Under the pieces are notes generated by a model, which had not been told where the DNA came from, did not search any database, and saw only the letters and a list, made by a program, of their open reading frames with translations. Below, piece by piece: positions 16,043 to 24,130 of a DNA stretch of 39,228 bases (within the stretch, counting starts at the first letter, position 1; every line of letters starts with the position of its first letter). A program made the position numbers and the translations under genes. Where the stretch lies: positions 1 through 39,228 of the forward strand of contig NZ_LIPN01000037.1 of NCBI RefSeq assembly GCF_001418325.1, in the 5' to 3' direction. The DNA is from Streptomyces atriruber (GTDB lineage: Bacteria; Actinomycetota; Actinomycetes; Streptomycetales; Streptomycetaceae).

Positions 16043-16492
16043 CTAGCTCTGGTTGAAGAAGCCGTCCGACGCGCGGTTCGCGGCCTCGCCGTTGACGATC
16101 TGCGTGTCGGCGGGCGTGAGCAGGAAGACCCGCGTGGCCACGCGCTCGATCGAACCGCGCAGGCCGAAGGTGAGGCCTGCCGCGAAGTCGACCACGCGCT
16201 TGGCGTCGGTGGGCTCCATGGCCGTGAGGTTCATGATGACCGGGACGCCGTCCCGGAAGAGCTCACCGATGCGGCGCGCGTCCCGGAAGCTGTCCGGGGT
16301 CACGGTCCCGATCCGGTGTTCCTGGTCCGGGGCCGCCTCGCTCGCCACCCGCACGCGCGGGTCGGTGACCCAGGCCTCCGGCTGGTCGGGCCCTTCAGTC
16401 CGGTCGTCTTCGTAGCCGTCGTCGTAGTAACGCTCGTCGTTGTTGTCGTCGACGAGGCCAAGCCAGGCACTCGCCTTGCGCACCGATCCCAT
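16043..16492 (-). CDS. sepF: SepF-like cell division protein, paralogue outside the dcw cluster
   Basis: 149 aa. ATG 16492 is preferred (GAGGAGG 6 bases upstream) over an in-frame ATG at 16531. The N-terminal [14 protein letters not shown] could form the membrane-binding amphipathic helix, followed by a very acidic, Tyr-rich linker (about residues 15-40). The SepF domain spans about 65-140: [44 protein letters not shown]. SepF anchors FtsZ to the membrane and bends it. No ftsZ, yggS or yggT neighbours are present, so this is one of the additional Streptomyces SepF-like proteins (such as SflA/SflB) rather than the main one. It diverges from the DUF5685-type gene. Confidence 0.9.
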   Translation of the reverse strand: MGSVRKASAWLGLVDDNNDERYYDDGYEDDRTEGPDQPEAWVTDPRVRVASEAAPDQEHRIGTVTPDSFRDARRIGELFRDGVPVIMNLTAMEPTDAKRVVDFAAGLTFGLRGSIERVATRVFLLTPADTQIVNGEAANRASDGFFNQS

Positions 16493-16737
16493 GGACGCCT
16501 CCTCTCGCAGCGGTTTCCCTGAATTCCGCATCCCTATCGTCGTCCATGATGCGGATGATGCGCCAAGTGGATAGTCGCCGCGCGGGGTTTTCGTGACGGT
16601 ACTGGTGCAGAGTCAACACGCCGATGTGCGGTGCGCTCCAAGGGTCGTGCTGTGTACGGCTGCTGACAGTGAGTGAAATATGATTCTTCACGGCGTATGG
16701 GTGACGGCCGGTGCGTACGGGTGAACGGGGCCCTCGC

Positions 16738-16743
16738 TACGAT
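16738..16743 (+). promoter_or_regulatory. Possible -10 box (TACGAT) for the DUF5685-type gene
   Basis: TACGAT matches TANNNT and lies 41 bases ahead of the TTG start at 16784, leaving room for a short leader with the GGGGGAG ribosome-binding site. No good -35 box is seen 17-18 bp upstream, so the call is weak. Confidence 0.3.
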
Positions 16744-16783
16744 GCCGGGGTTGATCACACACGGGCCTCTCGGGGGAGTCGTC

Positions 16784-18082
16784 TTGTTCGGAATCGTCAG
16801 GCCCTGCAGCCATCGCCTCGGCGAGGGTCTCAAGACCCAGTGGATGGCGCACCTGTGCGGGCTCTGCCTCGCACTGCGCGGTGACCACGGGCAGTTCGCG
16901 CGGGTCGTCACCAACTACGACGGTCTCATCATCTCGGTTCTGACGGAGGCTCAGGCCGAGCGGTCGACCGGGTGGCGGCGCACCGCGGGGCCCTGCCCGC
17001 TGCGGGGGATGCGGACCGCCTCCGTGGCCCAGGGGGAGGGGGCACGGCTCGCCGCCGCCGTCTCGCTGGTGCTCGCGTCGGCGAAGGTCCGTGACCATGT
17101 CGTCGACGGGGACGGGATCCTGGCGCGCAGGCCGGTGGCCGTCGCCGCCCGGCGCGTGGCCAGGAACTGGGACAAGGCGGGCGCGCGGACCGGCGCCGAT
17201 GTGGGGTTCGACACGGCGGTCCTGGTCGACGCCGTCGAACGGCAGGCCGGAGTCGAGGCCTTGGCGGGCCCCGGCACCTCGCTCCTCGCGGTCACCGAGC
17301 CGACGGAGACCGCGACCGCCGCGGCCTTCGCGCACACCGCCGTGCTCGCCGGGCGGCCCGGCAACGCGGCGCCGCTCGCCGAGGCGGGCCGACTCTTCGG
17401 CAGGCTCGCGCACCTCCTCGACGCCGTGGAGGACAAGGCGGCTGACGCCGCGTCGGGCGCGTGGAACCCGCTCACCGCGACCGGCACCTCACCGGCCGAG
17501 GCGCGGCGCCTGGCCGACGACGCGCTGCACGGCATCCGGCTCGCGCTGCGCGATGCCGAGTTCACCGACGGCAAGCTGGCGCACCTCCTGCTCGCGCACG
17601 AGCTGGGCAGGTCGATCGACCGGGCCTTCGGCACCGACGCGTGCGGGCACGCGCATGAGGTGACGGCACATCAGGGCGGGTCCTTCGGGCCGCCGCAGGG
17701 CGGCGGGTACGGTGCTCCGCCGCAGGGCGGGCCTTACGGCGGCGGCAATCCGTACGGGGACGGCAATCCGTACGGCGGTGGCAATCCGTACGGGGGCGGG
17801 GCCCCCGGTGGTCCCGACGGGCCGGTGGGTCCCGGTGGCCCCGGTGGCTTCGGCGGCGGGCCCGCCTTCGAACCGCAGCCGCCGAAGCCCGGCAAGCGCG
17901 GCTTCTGGGCGGGGTGCGCCGTCGCCATCGGGCTCTGCTGCACCTGCAAGGTGTGCTGCGCCGACCACTACGAAGGCCCCTGGTCCCGCAAGAAGCGCGA
18001 GGGCTGCTGCAACAACTGCGACTGCGACTGTGGCTGCTGCGGCATCTGCGAGTGCTGCTCCTGCTGCGACTGCGGGCTGTAG
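16784..18082 (+). CDS. DUF5685-type protein with Gly/Pro repeats and a Cys-rich C-terminal tail
   Basis: 432 aa from TTG 16784; GGGGGAG sits 6 bases ahead, and the resulting MFGIVRPCSHRLGEG start is typical of the family. Residues 1-300 are largely helical, with C8, H10, H23, C25 and C28 near the N-terminus (HLCGLCLALRGDHG). Residues about 300-375 are low complexity: repeated GGNPYG units encoded by 15-bp repeats, and PGGP runs. After a short hydrophobic stretch (GFWAGCAVAIGL), the last 56 residues contain 19 cysteines, mostly in CC or C-x-C pairs, suggesting metal binding or a thiol-rich cluster. Function is unknown. It is divergent from sepF-like and ends 20 bp from the convergent binding-protein gene. 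Confidence 0.85.
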   Translation: MFGIVRPCSHRLGEGLKTQWMAHLCGLCLALRGDHGQFARVVTNYDGLIISVLTEAQAERSTGWRRTAGPCPLRGMRTASVAQGEGARLAAAVSLVLASAKVRDHVVDGDGILARRPVAVAARRVARNWDKAGARTGADVGFDTAVLVDAVERQAGVEALAGPGTSLLAVTEPTETATAAAFAHTAVLAGRPGNAAPLAEAGRLFGRLAHLLDAVEDKAADAASGAWNPLTATGTSPAEARRLADDALHGIRLALRDAEFTDGKLAHLLLAHELGRSIDRAFGTDACGHAHEVTAHQGGSFGPPQGGGYGAPPQGGPYGGGNPYGDGNPYGGGNPYGGGAPGGPDGPVGPGGPGGFGGGPAFEPQPPKPGKRGFWAGCAVAIGLCCTCKVCCADHYEGPWSRKKREGCCNNCDCDCGCCGICECCSCCDCGL

Positions 18083-18102
18083 CCGGGGCGTGTGACCGTC
18101 CG

Positions 18103-19062
18103 TCAGTCCTTGATCTCCGGGGGTGAGATCTGTGACTTCTCGATCGCGGAGCCCTGTGTGCCCCACTTCTTCAGGATGCGGTCGTACGTGCCGTTCTTGA
18201 TCAGCCGGTCGACCGCGGCCCGGAACGCGGGTGCCAGCTTCGTGTCCTTCTTGAAGGCGAAGCCGACGTCGAGCCGCCGGTACTCGCCGAGGAACTTCAG
18301 GCCTTCCTGCTGTTTCACGGCGTAACGCAGGCCGTTGATGGTGGACATCACCACGTCGGCGCGGCCCTGCTGCAGTGCGGCCCAGATCGCGCCCTGCTCG
18401 GCGTACGTCTTCACGCTGTAGGGCTTCTTGCCCGCCTCCTCGCAGACGTGCTTGTTGTCCTCCAGGGTGACCTCGAAGGTGGTGCCCGCGCCGGTCGCCA
18501 CGTTCAGGCCGCACAGCTGCTCGAAGCCGGTGACCTTCTTCAGCTCGCTGTCCTTGCGGACGGCGAACCCCTGGCCGTCGTTGATGTACGTGACGAAGTC
18601 GATGGTCTTCCGGCGTTCGTCGGTCACGCCGAAGTTGCCCGTGCCCAGGTCGTACTTGCCGCTGCCCAGGGCGGGCAGGATCGCCTCGAAGCTCGCGGCC
18701 TCCCGCTTCAGCTTCAGGCCGAGGGTCCTGGCGACCGCGTCCGCGAAGTCGATGTCCTGGCCGACGATCGTCCTGCCGTCCTCCAGGTAGAGCGCGCCGG
18801 GCGGCGTGCCGCCGACGGAGGAGGCGATGGAGAGCGAGCCCCGGTCGCGTACGTCCGCGGGCAGCAGCTTCGCCGCGGCCTCGTCCTTCCGGACCGACGA
18901 GACGACGTCCGCGGTCGGGATGTCGGCGCTCCTGCCCGCGGGGGCGGCCCCGCCCGCGGTGTCCGCGGCGTCGCCCGAACCGCAGCCGGTCAGTGCGAGG
19001 GTGGCCGCGGTGATCAGGGCGAAGGCCGCCGGGATACGGCGGGAATGCGGGGGCTTGCTCAT
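18103..19062 (-). CDS. Polar amino acid ABC transporter substrate-binding lipoprotein (SBP_bac_3)
   Basis: 319 aa. The signal peptide ends in LTGC, giving lipidated Cys27. The mature protein has the type II binding-protein features of the polar amino acid family: GSLSIASSVGGTPPGAL near the start, DIDFADAVARTLGLKL, ALGSGKYDLGTGNFGVTDERRKTIDFV, and a C-terminal NGTYDRILKKWGTQ. It would capture a small amino-acid-like solute outside the cell. The permease and ATPase are on the divergent operon at 19579-23010, and the intervening 516 bp carry repeats that may control both. No second permease is present. The start ATG 19062 is preceded by GGAG. Confidence 0.9.
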   Translation of the reverse strand: MSKPPHSRRIPAAFALITAATLALTGCGSGDAADTAGGAAPAGRSADIPTADVVSSVRKDEAAAKLLPADVRDRGSLSIASSVGGTPPGALYLEDGRTIVGQDIDFADAVARTLGLKLKREAASFEAILPALGSGKYDLGTGNFGVTDERRKTIDFVTYINDGQGFAVRKDSELKKVTGFEQLCGLNVATGAGTTFEVTLEDNKHVCEEAGKKPYSVKTYAEQGAIWAALQQGRADVVMSTINGLRYAVKQQEGLKFLGEYRRLDVGFAFKKDTKLAPAFRAAVDRLIKNGTYDRILKKWGTQGSAIEKSQISPPEIKD

Positions 19063-19083
19063 GGTGTGACGTTCTCCAGCTCG

Positions 19084-19113
19084 GCAGGGCAGGGCAGGGC
19101 AGGGCAGGGCAGG
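19084..19113. repeat. Pentanucleotide tandem repeat (GCAGG)6
   Basis: Six perfect GCAGG units lie 22-51 bp upstream of the binding-protein ATG (CCTGC in the sense of that gene). They would fall in its leader or promoter, so copy number changes could alter spacing or translation. Confidence 0.85.
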
Positions 19114-19254
19114 GTGCAGCGGTCGTGCGAGGGGAGGGGTGCCGTGCGCTCGTGAGGCAGGGAGCGGCGGCGTACGCGTGTGAAGGCGGGAGCGACGGCG
19201 TGCGGGTGCACGGGCGTCGTGCGAAGAGCGCAGGGTGCCGACCCCGGACAGGGG

Positions 19255-19286
19255 GAGCGGGCTCAGCGGACGCCGAGCGGGCTCAG
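19255..19286. repeat. Two 12-bp direct repeats spaced by 20 bp
   Basis: gagcgggctcag occurs at 19255-19266 and again at 19275-19286, start-to-start distance 20 bp, close to two DNA turns. A partial third copy (gtcggctcag) lies at 19307-19316. This fits tandem binding of a regulator, but the protein is unknown. Confidence 0.5.
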
Positions 19287-19338
19287 GGGTGCGTGAAGCG
19301 CAGGGGGTCGGCTCAGAAGGACATCAACAAGACGCCGA

Positions 19339-19363
19339 CCACACTCGACCGAAGTCGATGTGG
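19339..19363. other. Hairpin-forming inverted repeat in the divergent promoter region
   Basis: ccacactcgac (19339-19349) pairs with gtcgatgtgg (19354-19363) around a 4-base cgaa loop, with one bulged base. It could be an RNA stem in the leader of the leftward gene or a protein site. Confidence 0.4.
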
Positions 19364-19466
19364 GAGCGCGTGACCAGCCACTGCTGCGGATGCATGGGCC
19401 AAGTGGAGCAGGCATCCGTTTCCGCGTCAACTGCCGTGAGACGTAAGGCTCACATCCTGGACAGCC

Positions 19467-19497
19467 TTGACAGTGCGTGTGAGGGGCACCGTAATCT
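19467..19497 (+). promoter_or_regulatory. Promoter-like sequence for the permease-LLM operon
   Basis: A perfect TTGACA (19467-19472) is followed after 19 bp by TAATCT (19492-19497), or after 18 bp by GTAATC. Transcription would start near 19504, giving a leader of about 75 bases before ATG 19579. Confidence 0.55.
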
Positions 19498-19578
19498 CGG
19501 GACGGATCGTGCTGAGGGGCTCGGTCCGTGTGAAGGCATCACCCGTGTTCGATCTTCTGTATCCACGGAGCCTTCCGC

Positions 19579-20445
19579 ATGTCTTCCGACACCCTCGCCA
19601 AAGTGGCAACCGCTCCCGAGCCCCGGGATCCCCCCGAACCCTCCGACGAGCCGCGCATCGTGCCCCGGCCCCGCGCGGGCCAGTGGACGGCGGCCGTCGC
19701 CGTCCTGGTCCTGCTCGCGCTGGTCGTCAACTCCGTCGTACGCAACGAGGCGTTCCAGTGGGACGTCGTCGCCGACTACTTCACCTCGGCGTCCGTGCTG
19801 CGCGGCCTCGGGCTCACGCTCTGGCTGACCGCCCTCGTCATGGCGCTCGGCTTTGCCCTCGGCACGCTCCTCGCCCTGGGCAGGCTCTCCGCCAACCCCG
19901 TTCTGCGGGCGGTGAGCTGGGGATACGTCTGGTTCTTCAGGTCGATGCCGATCCTGGTGCAGCTGCTGTTCTGGTTCAACATCGGGGCGCTGTACCCGCA
20001 GCTGTTCGGCGTGAAGACGGTGAACCTGCTCGGCCCGGTCACCATCGCCGTCATCGGGCTCACCCTGCACGAGGCCGCGTACGCCGCCGAAGTGGTGCGC
20101 GGCGGGATCCTCTCCGTGGGCCGCGGGCAGACCGAGGCCGCGCAGTCCCTCGGCCTCGGGCGGTGGCGCAGGTGGCGGCGGATCATCCTGCCGCAGGCCA
20201 TGCGGTCCATCGTCCCGCCGGCCGGGAACATGTTGATCGGCACCCTCAAGGGCACCTCGATCGTCTCGGTCATCGCCGTGCAGGACCTGCTCTACTCCGT
20301 GCAGCTGGTCTATCACCGCACCTACCAGGTCATCCCGCTGCTCATGGTCGCCACCATCTGGTACGTCGTGGTGACCTCGGTGCTCAGCGTCGGCCAGTAC
20401 TACGTCGAGCGGCACTACGCGCGGGGTTCGGAGCGTGCCCGGTGA
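19579..20445 (+). CDS. Polar amino acid ABC transporter permease (HisM/GlnP type)
   Basis: 288 aa. A polar N-terminus of about 35 residues is followed by roughly five membrane helices. The EAA loop that docks to the ATPase is visible as EVVRGGILSVGRGQTEAAQSLGL, followed by the usual R-x-I-ILPQAMRSIVPPAGN. FRSMPILVQLLFWFN matches the typical RG/S-x-P-x-L-VQ motif of this family. Only one permease is present, so it probably works as a homodimer. The start ATG 19579 has GGAG upstream. It overlaps the next gene in a GTGA junction, evidence of coupled translation. Confidence 0.93.
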   Translation: MSSDTLAKVATAPEPRDPPEPSDEPRIVPRPRAGQWTAAVAVLVLLALVVNSVVRNEAFQWDVVADYFTSASVLRGLGLTLWLTALVMALGFALGTLLALGRLSANPVLRAVSWGYVWFFRSMPILVQLLFWFNIGALYPQLFGVKTVNLLGPVTIAVIGLTLHEAAYAAEVVRGGILSVGRGQTEAAQSLGLGRWRRWRRIILPQAMRSIVPPAGNMLIGTLKGTSIVSVIAVQDLLYSVQLVYHRTYQVIPLLMVATIWYVVVTSVLSVGQYYVERHYARGSERAR

Positions 20446-22223
20446 GGCGCTCCCTGGTGATCGTCGGGGCGGGCCCGCGCGGCACCGGCATCCTGGAGCG
20501 GATCGCCGCGAACGCCCCCGAGCTGTACGACGGTTCGGGGCTCGACATCCACCTCGTCGACCCCTACCCGCCGGGCGGCGGCCGCATCTGGCGCCACGAC
20601 CAGTCGCCGCTGCTCTGGATGAACTCGCAGGCCCAGGACGTGACGATGTTCACCGACGCCACGGTGGAGGTGACGGGTCCCGTCCTGCCGGGCCCCGCCC
20701 TGCACGAGTGGACCGGCCACGACGGGCGGTCCTTCCTCGGCCGCCGTGAGCAGAGCGCCTACCTGCGCTGGGTGTACGAGAAGGCCGTCGCCGCCCTGCC
20801 CGAGGGCGTCGTCGTCCACCACCACCGGCGCAGGGCGCTGCGCGTCACCGGTGCCCGCGGCTCCCGCCAGGAGGTGGTCGTCGAGGGCGTCGAGAAGCCC
20901 CTCGCCGCCGACCTCGTCATCCTGGCCATGGGCCATCTGGACGCCGAACTCGACCGGGAACAGGCCGAGTTGGCCGCGTACGCCGAGCGTGCGGGGCTCG
21001 TGCACCTGCCGCCCGACTTCACCGCCGACAGCGATCTGTCCCGGCTGGCGCCCGGCGAGCCCGTCATCGTGCGCGGCTTCGGCCTCGCCTTCGTCGACCT
21101 GATGGTGCTGCTCACCGAGGGCCGCGGCGGGCGGCACGTAGGGGACACGTACCACCCCTCGGGCCGCGAGCCCGTCCTGTACGTCGGCTCGCGGCGCGGC
21201 GTCCCCTACCACTCGAAGATCGGCTACGACTGGGCGGGCGAACGGCCGCCACTGCCCCGCTACTTGGGGCCGGAGGAGATCGATGAACTCCTCGCGCGGC
21301 CCGCGGGGTTCGACTTCCGGCGGGACGTCTGGCCGCTCGTCGAGAAGGAGCTCGGCTTCGCCCACTACCACCGCCTGTTCACCGGGCACCCCGAGCGCAC
21401 CCGGACCGCCTGGACGGACTTCGACGAGAAGTACGCGGCCTGCGCTCCCGGCAGCCCCGAACTGGACGCCCTCGTCGCCTCCGCCGTGCCCGACCCCGCC
21501 GACCGGCTCGACCTGACGGCCCTCGACCACCCCCTGGCCGGGGTGCGCCACACCTCGTACGCGGCGCTGCAGGACGGGCTGCGCGGCCACATCGCCGACG
21601 ACCTCGCGCGTCGGCACGACCCCGGACACAGCCCCGACCTGGCCGTCTTCCTCGGGCTGCTCTCCGTGTACGGGCAACTGGTGCGGCTCGGCGACGTGGG
21701 CACCTGGTGGCACGGCTTCTTCAGCTACCTCGCGTCCGGGCCGCCCGGCCCCCGGCTGCGCCAGCTGCTCGCGCTCTCCCGCGCCGGAGTCGTGCGGTTC
21801 CTCGGCGCGGACGTCCGGGTCACCGCCGAGGACGGCGTGTTCAGGGCCCACAGCCCCACCCTGCCGGGACACGTCACCGAGGCCCGCGCGCTCGTCGAGG
21901 CGCGGCTGCCGCAGCCCACCCTCGCCCGCACCCGCGACCCGCTGCTGCGCGCCCTGCATGCCGAGGGCGCCGCCTCGACCGCCGCCGGGCTCCTCGCCGT
22001 CGACCCGGCCGACGGACGGGTGCTCGACCGGGCGGGCGTGCCGCATCCGCGCCGCTTCGCGCTCGGCCCGCACACCGACGCGCGCGGCGCCGGAGCGTTC
22101 ACCCGGCCGCGCACCAACAGCCCCACCTTCCGGCAGAACGACGCCACCGCACGCGCCGTACTCGACTTCCTGCGCACCGCCACGACCCGAGGAACCCGAC
22201 GAGCCCATGCCCCTGTCCAGTGA
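20442..22223 (+). CDS. FAD/NAD(P)-binding protein (NAD_binding_9-type)
   Basis: 593 aa. The N-terminus LVIVGAGPRGTG (residues 5-16) is a Rossmann dinucleotide-binding loop of the PF13454 type, followed by LVDPYPPGGGRIW and a conserved-looking MNSQAQDVTMF stretch. A second Rossmann-like region may lie around GEPVIVRGFGLAFVDLM (about residues 200-220). Known proteins with this domain include flavin-dependent enzymes, but the reaction here is not known. It could oxidise an amino-acid-like substrate or supply electrons. The GTG start overlaps the permease stop by 4 bp, and its 3' end overlaps the ATPase start by 17 bp, placing it firmly inside the transporter operon, which is unusual for an enzyme. 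Confidence 0.82.
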   Translation: MRRSLVIVGAGPRGTGILERIAANAPELYDGSGLDIHLVDPYPPGGGRIWRHDQSPLLWMNSQAQDVTMFTDATVEVTGPVLPGPALHEWTGHDGRSFLGRREQSAYLRWVYEKAVAALPEGVVVHHHRRRALRVTGARGSRQEVVVEGVEKPLAADLVILAMGHLDAELDREQAELAAYAERAGLVHLPPDFTADSDLSRLAPGEPVIVRGFGLAFVDLMVLLTEGRGGRHVGDTYHPSGREPVLYVGSRRGVPYHSKIGYDWAGERPPLPRYLGPEEIDELLARPAGFDFRRDVWPLVEKELGFAHYHRLFTGHPERTRTAWTDFDEKYAACAPGSPELDALVASAVPDPADRLDLTALDHPLAGVRHTSYAALQDGLRGHIADDLARRHDPGHSPDLAVFLGLLSVYGQLVRLGDVGTWWHGFFSYLASGPPGPRLRQLLALSRAGVVRFLGADVRVTAEDGVFRAHSPTLPGHVTEARALVEARLPQPTLARTRDPLLRALHAEGAASTAAGLLAVDPADGRVLDRAGVPHPRRFALGPHTDARGAGAFTRPRTNSPTFRQNDATARAVLDFLRTATTRGTRRAHAPVQ

Positions 22224-23010
22224 AGCCCTTGATACCCCTGACGCCCCTGATGCCCCCATGGTCGAAGTCCGTGCCGTGCACAAGTCCTTCGGCTCCCTCC
22301 ATGTGCTGAAGGGGGTCGACCTGCGGGTCGGCAGGGGCGAGGTGACCGTCGTCCTCGGCCCGTCCGGATCCGGCAAGTCCACCCTCCTGCGCACCATCAA
22401 CCACCTGGAGAAGGTCGACGCGGGACGGGTCGCCGTCGACGGCTCCCTCATCGGATACCGGCGCTCCGGCGACAAGCTGTACGAGCTGCGCGAACGCGAC
22501 GTGCTCAAGCAGCGCACCCGGATCGGCTTCGTCTTCCAGAACTTCAACCTCTTCCCGCACCTGACCGTGCTGGAGAACATCGTCGAGGCGCCCGTCTCCG
22601 CGCTCAAGCGGCCGCGTGCCGCCGCCGAGCGGGCCGCGCGCGAGCTCCTGGCACGCGTCGGCCTCGCCGACAAGGCCGACGCCCACCCCGAGCAGCTCTC
22701 CGGCGGACAGCAGCAGCGCGTCGCCATCGCCCGCGCGCTCGCCCTGGAGCCGAAGCTGCTTTTGTTCGACGAGCCGACCTCGGCCCTCGACCCCGAACTG
22801 GTCGGCGAGGTCCTCGATGTCATCAAGGACCTCGCCCGGCAGGGCACCACGATGATCGTCGTCACCCACGAGATCGGCTTCGCCCGCGAGGTGGCCGACA
22901 CCGTCGTCTTCATGGACGACGGCCGCGTCGTCGAACAGGGCGCCCCCGCCGACGTACTCGACAGGCCGCGCCACGACCGCACGCGCGCCTTCCTCTCCAA
23001 GGTCCTCTAG
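22207..23010 (+). CDS. Polar amino acid ABC transporter ATP-binding protein (GlnQ/HisP type)
   Basis: 267 aa from ATG 22207; an in-frame ATG at 22258 gives the more usual 250-aa form, the extra residues being a short Ala/Asp/Pro tail. Walker A is GPSGSGKS (51-58), the Q-loop is in FVFQNFNLFPHLTV, the signature is LSGGQQQ (164-170), Walker B is LLLFDEP (184-190), and the switch His is in VVTHEIGFA. It powers import of the solute bound by the lipoprotein at 18103-19062 through the permease at 19579-20445. The start overlaps the FAD-protein gene by 17 bp. Confidence 0.95.
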   Translation: MPLSSEALDTPDAPDAPMVEVRAVHKSFGSLHVLKGVDLRVGRGEVTVVLGPSGSGKSTLLRTINHLEKVDAGRVAVDGSLIGYRRSGDKLYELRERDVLKQRTRIGFVFQNFNLFPHLTVLENIVEAPVSALKRPRAAAERAARELLARVGLADKADAHPEQLSGGQQQRVAIARALALEPKLLLFDEPTSALDPELVGEVLDVIKDLARQGTTMIVVTHEIGFAREVADTVVFMDDGRVVEQGAPADVLDRPRHDRTRAFLSKVL

Positions 23011-23020
23011 GAGCCTTCGC

Positions 23021-24130
23021 ATGACTGCCTCGCACACCACCCCAGCCGCGGCGACCGGCCCCGGCCCGCTCCACCTCGCCGTCGCCATCGACAGGACCGG
23101 CGCCCCCGACGCCTACGCGGCCGACTCCTACGCCGAGTCGGCGCTGCTCGCCGAGCGCGGGGCACTGGACTTCGTGACGCTCGGGGACTCCTTCGCGCGC
23201 TCCGGGCCCGACGCGCTCGCCGTGGCCGCGAGGATCGCGCCCCGCACCGGACGCATCGGACTCGTGCCGACCGTCACGACCACGCACACCGAGCCGTTCC
23301 ACGTGCAGGCCGCCGTGGCGACCCTGGACTGGGTCAGCCACGGGCGGGCCGGCTGGACGCTCGACGTGTCGACGACCGAGGCCGAGGCCAGGCTCTTCGG
23401 GCGGCGCCGTGCCGCGCCGCGCGAGGCGCTGTGGCAGGAGGCCGGTGAGGTCGCCGACGTCGCCGCCCGGCTGTGGGACAGCTGGGAGGACGACGCGGAG
23501 ATACGGGACGTGGCGACCGGCCGCTTCATCGACCGGGACAAGCTGCACTACACCGACTTCGAGGGCCGCTCGTTCTCGGTGCGCGGGCCCTCCATCGTGC
23601 CCCGGCCGCCCCAGGGCCACCCGGTGCGGGTCGTCGACGCGACCGCGCCGCAGGCCCGCGAGACCGCCGCCCGGCATGCGGACGTCGCCCTCGTGCGCGC
23701 CGCGTCCGCCGAACGGGCCGCGGTCGCCCGGGCCGAACTGCGCGGCCTGGCGGCCCGGTTCGGGCGCGACCCGCGGACCCTCCTGGTGTTCGCCGCCCTC
23801 GACGTCGACCTCGGCGGCGGCGAGCACGCCGCGGAGCCGGGGCACGGCGGCGGTCCGCTGCCCACCGCGGAGGGCCCCGCCTACCGCGGCGGGCCCGTCG
23901 ACCTGGCGGAGCTGATCGCCGACTGGCACCGCGCGGGCGCCGTCGACGGCTTCCACCTCACGCCCGCCGAGCCGCGCCGTGACCTGGAGCGGCTCGTGAA
24001 CGGCACCGTCGCGCTGCTCCAGCACCGCGGCCTGTTCCGCACCTTCTATCCGGGCAGCACGCTCCGCGAACACCTGGGGCTCGCCCGGCCCGTCAACCGA
24101 TACGCCGCGCTCACGGGGGAGTCCGCATGA
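23021..24130 (+). CDS. LLM-class flavin-dependent oxidoreductase (luciferase-like), first copy
   Basis: 369 aa. ATG 23021 is preceded by AGGAGCC. The sequence follows the luciferase-like monooxygenase barrel pattern: LHLAVAIDRTG (strand 1), GALDFVTLGDSFA (strand 2), TGRIGLVPTVTTTHTEPFHVQAAVATLDWVSHGRAGW (strands 3-4), and DVVALV-type phosphate-binding segments later. These enzymes use reduced FMN (from a separate reductase) and O2 to oxidise C-S or C-N compounds. No flavin reductase gene is in this operon. The copy is shorter and more diverged than the second LLM gene and overlaps it by 4 bp (ATGA). An insertion rich in Gly/His near residues 265-285 is unusual. Confidence 0.88.
   Translation: MTASHTTPAAATGPGPLHLAVAIDRTGAPDAYAADSYAESALLAERGALDFVTLGDSFARSGPDALAVAARIAPRTGRIGLVPTVTTTHTEPFHVQAAVATLDWVSHGRAGWTLDVSTTEAEARLFGRRRAAPREALWQEAGEVADVAARLWDSWEDDAEIRDVATGRFIDRDKLHYTDFEGRSFSVRGPSIVPRPPQGHPVRVVDATAPQARETAARHADVALVRAASAERAAVARAELRGLAARFGRDPRTLLVFAALDVDLGGGEHAAEPGHGGGPLPTAEGPAYRGGPVDLAELIADWHRAGAVDGFHLTPAEPRRDLERLVNGTVALLQHRGLFRTFYPGSTLREHLGLARPVNRYAALTGESA

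Larger units (their letters stand above)
19063..19578. other. Divergent promoter region of the ABC transporter/LLM monooxygenase locus
   Basis: 516 bp without a gene. It holds, in order: a 6-copy GCAGG tandem repeat (19084-19113), two 12-bp direct repeats (19255-19266 and 19275-19286), an 11/10-bp hairpin (19339-19363), and a promoter-like TTGACA/TAATCT pair facing right (19467-19497). I see no supported small ORF. Confidence 0.6.

Noticed and set aside
17740..17805. Short tandem DNA repeats that might look like a regulatory or CRISPR-like array
   Set aside because: They are in frame within the DUF5685-type gene and encode GGNPYG units; there are no unique spacers.
19125..19578. Small plus-strand ORFs in the divergent promoter region
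   Set aside because: No ribosome-binding site, irregular codon usage and overlap with repeats and the promoter; no family resemblance.
20415..23000. An 861-codon open frame on the minus strand
   Set aside because: Antisense to the FAD protein and ATPase genes, whose motifs are clear; no recognisable family in the antisense product.
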